Positions 14,768 to 21,900 of a stretch of 21,940 nucleotides of DNA are shown piece by piece. The notes below the pieces were generated by a model, which saw only the letters and a list, made by a program, of their open reading frames with translations, was not told where the DNA came from and made no database searches. This stretch comes from Lachnospiraceae bacterium UBA3774 (lineage in GTDB: Bacteria > Bacillota > Clostridia > Lachnospirales > Lachnospiraceae): NCBI GenBank assembly GCA_002369255.1, contig DFFO01000032.1:1-21940 (forward strand). The letters run 5' to 3'. Both the position numbers and the translations under genes were made by a program. Position 1 is the first letter of the stretch. Each line of letters opens with the position of its first letter.

Positions 14768-15685
14768 TCAAATCAGTCCGAGTTTTTTTGCAAGCCTTTC
14801 AAAATCAGCAGGAAGCGGAGCGGTATATTCTGTGTCATTCCAGACAAGCTGATATGAATGGAGCATTTGACGCCCCGCGCCGTTAAATCCGACTCCGTAT
14901 TTTTTGTCTCCCAGAATGGGAAATCCGCAGGAAGAAAGGACGGCTCTTATCTGATGAGTCTTTCCTGTAAGGAGCTTTATCCTGACGAGAGAAAAACCGT
15001 TGTTTGAGCAAACAGGAGAAACTTCCGTTTTTATCCGCTCACTGTTATCTCCTTCGTTTTTTATGTGAACGGTATTTGTCTTTTCATCCTTTTGAAGATA
15101 ACCTTCAAGGCTGTAATCCCGCGATACGTCGCCTCTGACAAGCGCGAGGTAATATTTATCAGCCATCCTTGTCCTGAAAGCCTCAGAGAGGCGCTGAAGC
15201 CCTCTGAGCGTCTTTCCGGCGGTGATCAGGCCGCTGGTATTTCTGTCAAGTCTGTTTGCCACGGAAGGAGTAAAGGCCCGGAGGCTTTCGTCTGATACTT
15301 TTTTTGAAGAGTAAAGGTATGATATCAGATATTCACAGAGAGAAACGTCGCCTGCGGCAGCTTTTTGAGAAAGCATTCCTGCAGGCTTGTTTATAAGCAT
15401 TATATCTTCGTCTTCATAAATAATAAGACTCTCAAAACCGATATCATAGCTGTTTATAGGCGTTTTGCCTGTAAACAAGTCTATCGTTTCTTCAGAGAAA
15501 AACAGCTTTACCTTATCTCCCGGAGCAAGTATCTCAGAGCCGGCCGCTTTTTTTCCGTTTAGCGTAATATTCTTTTTCCTCAGCATTTTATACAGAAAAG
15601 GTCTGCCGGCTTTTGGCAGATATTTTCCGAGAAATTTGTCAAAACGCTGTCCGCTTTCCGCTGACGAAATAGTAAGCTCTTTCAT
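14768..15685 (-). CDS. RluA-family (RluC-like) pseudouridine synthase
   Basis: A second RluA-family enzyme, 305 residues. The N-terminal S4 domain (about 12-65) has QRFDKFLGKYLP, RPFLYKMLRKKNITLNGKKA and LAPGDKVKL. The catalytic part has IMLINKPAGMLSQ (95-107), NRLDRNTSGL (144-153, nucleophile Asp147; N replaces the H of HRLD, as is common in this Firmicutes group) and LTGKTHQIRA near the C-terminus. RluC-type enzymes modify three 23S positions in E. coli, but the Firmicutes targets cannot be inferred. No good ribosome site precedes its ATG, which starts 3 bp after the membrane protein's stop, so it may rely on coupling. Confidence 0.9.
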   Translation of the reverse strand: MKELTISSAESGQRFDKFLGKYLPKAGRPFLYKMLRKKNITLNGKKAAGSEILAPGDKVKLFFSEETIDLFTGKTPINSYDIGFESLIIYEDEDIMLINKPAGMLSQKAAAGDVSLCEYLISYLYSSKKVSDESLRAFTPSVANRLDRNTSGLITAGKTLRGLQRLSEAFRTRMADKYYLALVRGDVSRDYSLEGYLQKDEKTNTVHIKNEGDNSERIKTEVSPVCSNNGFSLVRIKLLTGKTHQIRAVLSSCGFPILGDKKYGVGFNGAGRQMLHSYQLVWNDTEYTAPLPADFERLAKKLGLI

Positions 15686-15688
15686 TTA

Positions 15689-16258
15689 TTACATACAGGT
15701 ATTTATTATGGTCTCTGTTGCAAGAGAGATATTGCTTTTCTCTGCATCCGGCTTTTGCAGGCCGTTTATCTTTTCTGTAAATACATCAAAATCTTCTACT
15801 ATGGTAAGGCGCATGTTAACGCCTCTTTTTTTCAAAAGAATGTTTATATGATCTGATACGATATTTTTATTATTGCCTGGTGAAGGCATGAATCCTAAAA
15901 GCTCTCCGCTGCCGATCACAACAAAAGGAAGAAGAAAGCGCTTTCCCCTGTTATCCACGATCACAAGATCGGACAAAAGCATTCCCTCTTCATCAAAATT
16001 TTTGAGCATGGCATACTGATTTTGCGGAGCGGAGCTAAACTTAACCAGGGCAAAAAATGAAGCCGCCATCATTGCAAGCGGTATAACCAAAACCATGGTA
16101 GGAACCATGATAAGATTGCGAAACGTTCCGAAAATCAGATAGCCGACGCCGGCTGCGGCAAGCATAAACAAAGCTACAACAAGCGCCTTGATACCGTAAT
16201 TTTTCTTTTTGTAGTCAATATATCCGTATGAACCGCGATGGATCTTTTCGTTTAACAT
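15689..16258 (-). CDS. Membrane protein of unknown function (two TM segments)
   Basis: I do not recognise this 189-residue family. After a charged start (KIHRGSYGYIDYKKK), there are two close hydrophobic segments (about 24-44 and 51-71) with a short loop between them. The remainder is soluble and probably cytosolic, with a mixed alpha/beta look (LSDLVIVDNRG, FVVIGSGELLGFMPS, MRLTIVEDFDVF). The likely topology is a hairpin anchor with a C-terminal domain of about 115 residues. It starts about 28 bp after a terminator hairpin and is the first gene of the run to rng, so its location suggests a housekeeping link. Nothing points to a catalytic function. Confidence 0.75.
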   Translation of the reverse strand: MLNEKIHRGSYGYIDYKKKNYGIKALVVALFMLAAAGVGYLIFGTFRNLIMVPTMVLVIPLAMMAASFFALVKFSSAPQNQYAMLKNFDEEGMLLSDLVIVDNRGKRFLLPFVVIGSGELLGFMPSPGNNKNIVSDHINILLKKRGVNMRLTIVEDFDVFTEKINGLQKPDAEKSNISLATETIINTCM

Positions 16259-16285
16259 GCTTTTTATCCGGGATGAATTTTTGCA

Positions 16286-16315
16286 TAAAAAGGCGCCCCT
16301 GAAAATCAGAGGCGC
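16286..16315 (-). terminator. Intrinsic terminator after the coiled-coil gene
   Basis: On the minus strand, arms GCGCCTCTGA (16306-16315) and TCAGGGGCGC (16293-16302) pair with one G-T wobble around a 3-nt TTT loop, followed by CTTTTT (16287-16292). It lies 9 bp after the coiled-coil gene and 28 bp before the membrane gene, so there is little room for a promoter; the downstream operon may use read-through or a promoter overlapping the hairpin. Confidence 0.85.
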
Positions 16316-16323
16316 GTACTTTA

Positions 16324-16911
16324 TCAGATTTCGATATCAACTCCCTTACCGCCCGGAGTGGCTTCCGAGGCGGCCGCGCCGGTGAGCTGTTCTCTGTTTG
16401 AACTTACGACCTCCAGAGTATCGCTCAGCTGCTTGATAAAACCATTGTATCTGGCTTCTGTATTTGTCGCGGTGCTGGTAAGGAGATTCTGCAGCATCTT
16501 GAGCTCATTGTCCGTATATGCGATAGCGCCCTGTCTTATCTGATATGCGTCATTATTTGCGGCGTCCAGGATGGCCTGTCCTTCAGTCTGTGCCTGCGAT
16601 ATAATGGCCTGGGCCTGTGCCTGAGCGTTTGCGGTGATCGCATGCTCGCTGAGAATAATATCAGCCTGCTTGTTCGCGTCGTCTACAATAGAGTCCGCTT
16701 TTTGTTTTGCGTCCGCAAGGATCGCGTCTTTGTTTGCTATGATCTTTTGATATTTTTTAATCTCGTCAGGAGTCTGCATGCGCAGTTCAACAAGCATTTC
16801 GTCTATAACGTCTTTTTCGACGACGATCTTTTTGCTGCCTGAGAACGGCTGCGCTTTGCAGCTGTCGATATACATTTCTATTTCGCTGATAAGTTGTTCG
16901 ATTTTGCTCAT
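16324..16911 (-). CDS. Alanine-rich coiled-coil protein, 'ATPase subunit'-like
   Basis: A 195-residue cytosolic protein without signal or membrane segment. A short N-terminal region (SKIEQLISEIEMYI, then FSGSKKIVVEKDVIDEMLVEL) is followed by a long Ala/Gln/Asp-rich helix (about 60-150, with IVDDANKQADIIL, AQAQAQAIISQAQ, ILDAANNDAYQIRQ) that has the look of F/V-ATPase stalk or DivIVA-type coiled coils. The end (about 175-195) is flexible. Related proteins next to coaD in Clostridia are often labelled 'ATPase', but nothing here supports ATP hydrolysis. A structural or scaffold role is inference. It lies 18 bp after coaD and is followed by a terminator. Confidence 0.75.
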   Translation of the reverse strand: MSKIEQLISEIEMYIDSCKAQPFSGSKKIVVEKDVIDEMLVELRMQTPDEIKKYQKIIANKDAILADAKQKADSIVDDANKQADIILSEHAITANAQAQAQAIISQAQTEGQAILDAANNDAYQIRQGAIAYTDNELKMLQNLLTSTATNTEARYNGFIKQLSDTLEVVSSNREQLTGAAASEATPGGKGVDIEI

Positions 16912-16929
16912 ATCCGATCCCTCACTGTT

Positions 16930-17418
16930 TTATTTGTATTTCGCTCTGACAAGAGGCACAACCTCGTCAGGCAGAAAATGTTCTATCTTTCCTCCGAAAG
17001 AAGCCACTTCTCTGACAATACTCGAGCTGAGATACGCATATCTCTGATCTGTCGTTAAGAAAATAGTATCTATTTCGGGAGACATCGTACGGTTTGTCTG
17101 CGCCATCTGAAGCTCATATTCAAAATCCGAAATGGCCCTAAGGCCACGTACAAGAGTATGCGCTCCTTCAGCTTTTGCAAAGTCAACCGTAAGTCCGTCG
17201 AAAGATTTGACCACGACGTTTTTGATATCCGCGGTAACACTCTGAATCATTTTAACACGCTCATCTGTAGAAAACAACGAGTTTTTTTCTCGATTGTTAA
17301 GAACGGCGATGATAAGAGTATCAAACAAACCCGACGAACGCCTGATGATATCGAGGTGACCGAGAGTTATCGGATCGAAGCTTCCCGGATAGATCCCCAC
17401 CTTCTCATTATTTGTCAT
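16930..17418 (-). CDS. coaD: Phosphopantetheine adenylyltransferase
   Basis: CoaD makes dephospho-CoA from 4'-phosphopantetheine and ATP, the fourth step of coenzyme A synthesis. In 162 residues the nucleotidyltransferase signature GIYPGSFDPITLGH (8-21) is intact, followed by VLNNREKNSLFSTDERV, LVRGLRAISDFEYE and LSSSIVREVASFGG, all typical. The ATG has a GGAGG site 6 nt upstream within the rsmD end, and the gap to rsmD is 1 bp. The rsmD-coaD order is conserved in Firmicutes. Confidence 0.97.
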   Translation of the reverse strand: MTNNEKVGIYPGSFDPITLGHLDIIRRSSGLFDTLIIAVLNNREKNSLFSTDERVKMIQSVTADIKNVVVKSFDGLTVDFAKAEGAHTLVRGLRAISDFEYELQMAQTNRTMSPEIDTIFLTTDQRYAYLSSSIVREVASFGGKIEHFLPDEVVPLVRAKYK

Positions 17419-17419
17419 T

Positions 17420-17974
17420 TCAACCTCCGGTTTTTAAAAAGACATGTTTATTTGTTTTGTATTCTTTTTCTTCTATTATCTCATATCCGAGTCCAAGGGC
17501 GAAAGAAAAATCCTTGTCAATAGGCGCTTCAGCAATGATCAGCGACTCGGAAGTGATCAAATTGTATTTTAATATCAACGACAGTGCGTTTTCTACGTAG
17601 TCCGTCATATAAGGAGGGTCCATAAAGACTATGTCGAACTGTTCTTTGCCTGACATTCTGCGAAGCGCATTAAATGCATCGCCGTCAAATATTCCCGAAA
17701 ACGGCGCCAGCCTCGTATGCATAAGATTGTCTCTGATGCAGCGAAGGGCTTCTTTGTCGCTATCGACAAATACCGCTTTTTTTGCGCCGCGGCTGAGCGC
17801 CTCGATGCCCATTTGACCGCTTCCGGCAAAAAGATCAAGAAAAACGCTTCCCGCAACGTACGGTTGTAGCATATTGAACAGGGTCTCTTTAATCCTGTCT
17901 GACGTCGGGCGTGTATTCTCGCCCCGTGGAGTTTTTAACAATAGCCTTCTGGCTTTTCCTGCAACTACTCTCAT
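17420..17974 (-). CDS. rsmD: 16S rRNA (guanine966-N2)-methyltransferase
   Basis: RsmD methylates G966 of 16S rRNA with S-adenosylmethionine. The 184 residues contain MRVVAGKARR and RPTSDRIKETLFNML at the start, the SAM-binding motif LDLFAGSGQMGIEAL (46-60) and the catalytic DPPY (119-122). The ATG is preceded by a modest AGCAGGG site. It is the first gene of an operon with coaD, and follows the promoter at 18074-18102 by about 100 bp. Confidence 0.96.
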   Translation of the reverse strand: MRVVAGKARRLLLKTPRGENTRPTSDRIKETLFNMLQPYVAGSVFLDLFAGSGQMGIEALSRGAKKAVFVDSDKEALRCIRDNLMHTRLAPFSGIFDGDAFNALRRMSGKEQFDIVFMDPPYMTDYVENALSLILKYNLITSESLIIAEAPIDKDFSFALGLGYEIIEEKEYKTNKHVFLKTGG

Positions 17975-18024
17975 ACTACCCTGCTTTCCGAAAAAACACA
18001 GTCCTTAAGACTCCACAAACAAAG

Positions 18025-18042
18025 CGGCTTATATAAAAGCCG
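18025..18042 (-). other. Hairpin in the 5' leader of rsmD-coaD
   Basis: The leader between the predicted start near 18067 and the rsmD ATG (17974) holds a 6-bp stem CGGCTT/AAGCCG (6-nt loop), followed by CTTTGTTTG, and a smaller AGTC/GACT stem followed by GTGTTTTTTC. These could be weak attenuators, but the runs are short. The rest of the 241-bp gap from 17975 to 18215 holds the promoter and a terminator described separately; I see no gene in it. Confidence 0.35.
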
Positions 18043-18073
18043 ATTCATTTAACTGCTATTAAATTGTATATAT

Positions 18074-18102
18074 ATAATATCACAAAGCAGTTTTCATCTC
18101 AA
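18074..18102 (-). promoter_or_regulatory. Sigma-A-type promoter for rsmD-coaD
   Basis: Minus strand: -35 TTGAGA (18097-18102), 17-bp spacer, -10 TATTAT (18074-18079) in a very AT-rich stretch. A 7-bp inverted repeat (AACTGCT at 18051-18057, AGCAGTT at 18086-18092) brackets the -10 and start site, with one arm in the spacer, which would suit an operator at the DNA level. Confidence 0.65.
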
Positions 18103-18140
18103 TAATACAAGATTTAAATAATTATATATATAAAGCATTA

Positions 18141-18175
18141 AACCGTCGACCAGTTTTATTGTCGACGGTTTTTTT
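18141..18175. terminator. Inverted-repeat terminator between accessory cluster and rsmD operon
   Basis: A perfect 10-bp stem, AACCGTCGAC (18141-18150) with GTCGACGGTT (18161-18170), around a 10-nt loop. On the plus strand the arm runs into seven T; on the minus strand, the direction of all visible genes, it is preceded by A7 and followed by TTTAATG. It may act in both directions. A second weak stem (CTGAC/GTCAG) followed by a T9 run lies between it and the lipoprotein stop. Confidence 0.7.
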
Positions 18176-18215
18176 AAAAAAAATCTAATCTGACTGTATT
18201 TATGTCAGTTTCTAT

Positions 18216-18623
18216 TTAGTTCGGAACAAAAGGAAGCTCATACTCTTCTGTTTCCGGCGGCATTTGAGCATCCTGCGTATTGTTCTTGGTATTATCCGGG
18301 TTTTCTTTATTTGATTCTACGGTATCCTGCGATTTAGAGGACGAACCGCTCTTTGAATCTTCATTATTGTTTTTTGATTTGGAATCAGATTTCTTGTTAT
18401 CTTCTTTCGCAGCTTCTATATTATCTTGTGTATTATTCTCTTTTGTATTATCTTTTAAATCTTCTGTTGTATCTTGCGATAAATCAGATTCCTGTTCGGA
18501 AGCGGCAGTTTGGGCGGCAGTTGATTCCAAAGTAGAATCATCTATGTTACACCCTTTGCATCCGGAAAACGACAATGCGCTTAATACAAAGGCTGCTGAT
18601 AGTATTATTTTTTTTCTTTTCAT
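18216..18623 (-). CDS. Low-complexity lipoprotein
   Basis: Not a recognised family. I use the ATG at 18621-18623 (135 residues) because GGGGGA lies 4 nt upstream and it gives a clear lipoprotein signal: basic MKRKK, a hydrophobic stretch (6-19) and the lipobox SFSGC with the modified Cys at 22. The rest is almost entirely Asp, Asn, Lys, Ser, Glu, Thr and Gln and probably unfolded, with a repeated motif (DNTKENNTQDN and DNTKNNTQDAQ). The tail has more order: PPETEEYELPFVPN. An in-frame longer ORF to 18716 lacks a ribosome site. It is third after the surface protein and peptide genes. It is AT-richer than its neighbours. Presumably tethered to the outer face of the membrane by Lgt/LspA processing (inference). 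Confidence 0.8.
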   Translation of the reverse strand: MKRKKIILSAAFVLSALSFSGCKGCNIDDSTLESTAAQTAASEQESDLSQDTTEDLKDNTKENNTQDNIEAAKEDNKKSDSKSKNNNEDSKSGSSSKSQDTVESNKENPDNTKNNTQDAQMPPETEEYELPFVPN

Positions 18624-18679
18624 CAAATCCCCCACGGTTGCATATATAATTGGAGAAAAATCTCTATTTAATGCAAACA

Positions 18680-18713
18680 ATCTCAGCGGTAGATCAACAT
18701 CTGCCGCTGAGAT
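18680..18713 (-). other. Strong hairpin between peptide and lipoprotein genes
   Basis: Arms ATCTCAGCGG and CCGCTGAGAT pair perfectly over 10 bp (18704-18713 with 18680-18689). Three more pairs follow inside after one mismatch. On the minus strand the stem is followed by TGTTTGCATT, a poor U-run, so it could be an inefficient terminator, a processing site or a stabiliser between the two genes of the accessory cluster. A weak TTAAAT...TATATA promoter candidate for the lipoprotein lies just beyond. Confidence 0.55.
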
Positions 18714-18738
18714 CATAAAAAGAATAATAAAAAATTAT

Positions 18739-18885
18739 TTACGGTTCAGGAGAAGCAGACGGAGCAGTAGGATTAAGCGGAAGCTCATCGTCTTCGTATT
18801 CTAATGTAATGCTCTCCATAATGACGTCTTCTGTCTGAATCTCCATCATTTCAAGCTCGGGCAGTTCATATTTTTTTCTTTTCAT
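18739..18885 (-). CDS. Small acidic peptide with YxxPxL N-terminal motif
   Basis: This gene is missing from an automated scan because of its size. It encodes 48 residues from the ATG at 18883-18885, with AAGGAGAG about 8 nt upstream, ending at the TAA at 18739-18741. There is no signal peptide or membrane segment. A basic start (MKRKK) is followed by YELPELEMMEIQTEDVIMES, an acidic stretch (LEYEDDELPLNP) and a Pro/Ser/Ala tail (TAPSASPEP). Short proteins starting with K-K-Y-x-x-P-x-L-E and a following E-D-V-I occur in Clostridia, but I cannot name a family. The position 21 bp after the surface protein suggests co-transcription. No peptide-modifying enzyme is visible in the window. Confidence 0.75.
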   Translation of the reverse strand: MKRKKYELPELEMMEIQTEDVIMESITLEYEDDELPLNPTAPSASPEP

Positions 18886-18906
18886 TTTTATTGCTCTCCT
18901 TCCCGG

Positions 18907-21900
18907 TTAGTTTTGCGTAACGTTCGCACCTTCTTCGATGGTGATCGAACCACAGGAACCGGCATCGCCTGCTCCGATCGAGCTTGGAGCGTCATAGCCC
19001 CTTGTAGCAATTACCTGCGTGACAGTATTTTTGATCAGGATGTCACCGATGCTTGATTCCCAGCAGCCGCTGCCTATACCGGGACACCAGGATCCGCCGA
19101 TAGCAGTAACCGTACCGCCGTTTATAGTGATATTTCCATCAAACGATGCGTAACCTGTTCCGATAGCGGCAGCGCCTTCAGGGCCTTTTGCGGTAATCGT
19201 TCCTCCATTGATTACAATGTTGCCGCAATTCTTTCTGTGCGAGCTGCCTATAGCGGCGCTGTAGAAAGCTTCGGATGCATCGGCATCGAGAGAACCGCTG
19301 CCTTCAAACGTAACGGTGTATCCTTCGGGAACCTCGATACACGCATTACTTGCGTCTATGACCTTGAGATAATTTGTACCTTCAAGGACAATTGTCGCAT
19401 CGCCCAAAAGTGTGATGCAGGGGTGCGTCTCAGACGTGATGTTCACATCTTTCAGAGTGATCTTCGCGCCGTTTGCAACGGTGATCATCTGTTCATCCGG
19501 AAGCGAATCTGTCAGAATGTCGCCGTCCTGCGCCTCATAATCATTATCTATTATACTGAGGTCAACGACATTTCCGTCCGGAATCAAACTACTGTAATCA
19601 CTTGCAGCCTGCCAATACAGGAACAGTGCCTTTGCCACGTTTTTAAGAGTTTGAGTGTATTTTTTATTTGCAAGTACGTCCTTGCAGTAATTAAGCGGAC
19701 TGTAGTTTACCGTGCCGCCATTACACTTAAGCGTTACGATACTGCCGATATCTTTCGCCGTAATTCCTCTGATACGGGCTATCTGATAATCGCCTGATGA
19801 AGCTGTCTCCACTTCGTAGCCCTCACAGGAGAAGGTGAGCGTATCCGTGCTTGTGAAGTAAAGCGACAGCGTCGTTTCGGATTTCAGCGAAAGCGTCGCA
19901 CCTGCAAAGTTCGTGCCTTCAGGCAGGTTTTCGGTAACAGGATCGGTTACGTTGATCTCAACGTCGCCAAGCTCTTTTTCCTCCGAAGCAAGCGAAGCGT
20001 TCGCAAGCTCGTCCGTGTTCTTATCAAAGTAAAGCTGTGAATAAGCGCCGTAGTTAAGCATTGCCTTGACAACAGGAACTGCTGCCGCCCAAGCCTCATT
20101 TTCCGAGGCATGCTCGATCAGATAATCCGCGTACTGCTTAACAGAGTAGGCGTATTCAATTCCGGCGCGCTCGTCGTCGATAATCTGTGCCTTTATCACG
20201 GAGGTCATTTCCTTTGCGGCTATAGGGCACTTGAATACATAGTAGACCTTGTCTCCTGCTTTAGCCCTTCTTGCATCTTTGACAAGAATATCCTTTGTGG
20301 TTTCGCCGCTGCCTGTAGGAATTGAAAAGTGCATATAGGCGGTTTCACTATCTTTAATACTGTCAGCCAATTCGATATAGAAATTGACTCCGATACTTCC
20401 GTCAAGGGTTATAGAATTACCGGCTAAGGCAGCCATCATTCCGTCGGCAAAGTCAAATTTCGTTTTGATTTCTACCTGGTAATCAGGCATTGTAAAGGTA
20501 TATTCACTGCCTTCAGTAACGGCGGTAAGGACTGTGCCTCCACCCAAAGAGCAATAGCCGTTCGGATCGGTTGCATAGAATATAATATTCTGTTGTGATA
20601 GCATTCTGTTAACAGTTATGATCTTACCGTCTTTTTCAATGAATCTCCAAAATGCGGGACCGTCTACTATCTCATAAAATACTCTTCCATTACTGGCTTC
20701 AAAGCGTTCGAAATCAAGACCCGGCGCTAACGTGTCGATCGTTTCGCTTCCGCGCATAATGGCAAGAGATCCGCTTTCATTGACTACTAAATTCAGATCC
20801 GTGAAATCATGATCCCCGGTATTAATTCCTTGGATGTTCTTATCGCGGAACAGGTCTATAATGTCATCCGTTTTCGTGATCTTTACACTGCCTCCTTCTA
20901 TGGAGATGCTTGTGAGTGCATATCCGTGATTTGGCTCAACTCTGAGGGTAACGGTTTCGCCGGCCTCGGCGGACGTGACCGTCTGGCCGTTTACGATCGC
21001 GGTGACCTTACCGTTTTCAGCATCCGAGACGATGCGGTATCCTTGAGCGCCTTCTTCAAAGGTCGCGTTTACGGAGACCTCACTCTCAGGCATTACGAAG
21101 GTGTATTCCCTGCCTTCCGTAACGGTGGTAAGGACTGTGCCCCCACCCAAAGAGCAATAGCCGTCCGGATCGGTTGCGTAGAATATAGGATCCGGTTGGG
21201 ATATCGTTCTGTTAACAGTTATGATCTTACCGTCTTTTTCTATGAATCTCCAAAATGCGGAACCGTCTATTATCTCGTAAAATACTCTTCCATTACTGGC
21301 TTCTCTGTGGCTGACATCAAGACTCGGCGCTAGCGTGTCGATCGTCTCACTTCCGCGCATAATGGCAAGAGATCCGCCTGCATTGACTACTAAGTTCAGA
21401 TCCGTGAAATCATGATCCCCGGTATTAATTCCCTGGATGTTCTTATCGCGGAACAGGCCTATAATGTCATCCGTTTTCGTGATCTTTGCACTGCCTCCTT
21501 CTATGGAGATGCTTGCGAGTTTATACCCCTGATTTGGCTCAACTCTGAGGGTAACGGTTTCGCCGGCCTCGGCGGACGTAACCGCCTGGCCGTTTACGAT
21601 CGCGGTGACCTTACCGTTTTCTGCGCTCGTTGAAATACCGTAAAATGCGACGTAGTCCGGATCGGGACGGATGAACACGTAATTATAGCTCAGATTTGCG
21701 GGATAATCGGTTACGCGGACAGCACTGCTTTCACTGTCTCCCGCGTCCACGAGCATCCCTTTGAAGGTAACGGTGCCGTCGGTTTCGGGGAGATTGCCGT
21801 TATCCGCCATACCGCCGCCGATGGCTTTCGCACCGTGTCCGCCTGAGATCGCTATAACGCTGCCGCCGTTTATGACAACGTCGCAGCCATTTCCGCCGTG

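Noticed and set aside
14253..14852. A 199-codon plus-strand frame opposite recU
   Set aside because: RecU motifs and the dense minus-strand operon explain the region; no ribosome site or motif supports the plus strand.
18624..18716. Longer N-terminus for the lipoprotein
   Set aside because: The extension overlaps a strong hairpin, has no ribosome site and would hide the lipoprotein signal.
20449..21627. Repeats considered as a CRISPR or mobile element
   Set aside because: Only two long in-frame coding copies exist, with no short regular repeats, spacers, transposase or terminal inverted repeats.
20809..21633. Two similar plus-strand frames with the same start
   Set aside because: They match each other only because they are antisense to the duplicated surface-protein units.
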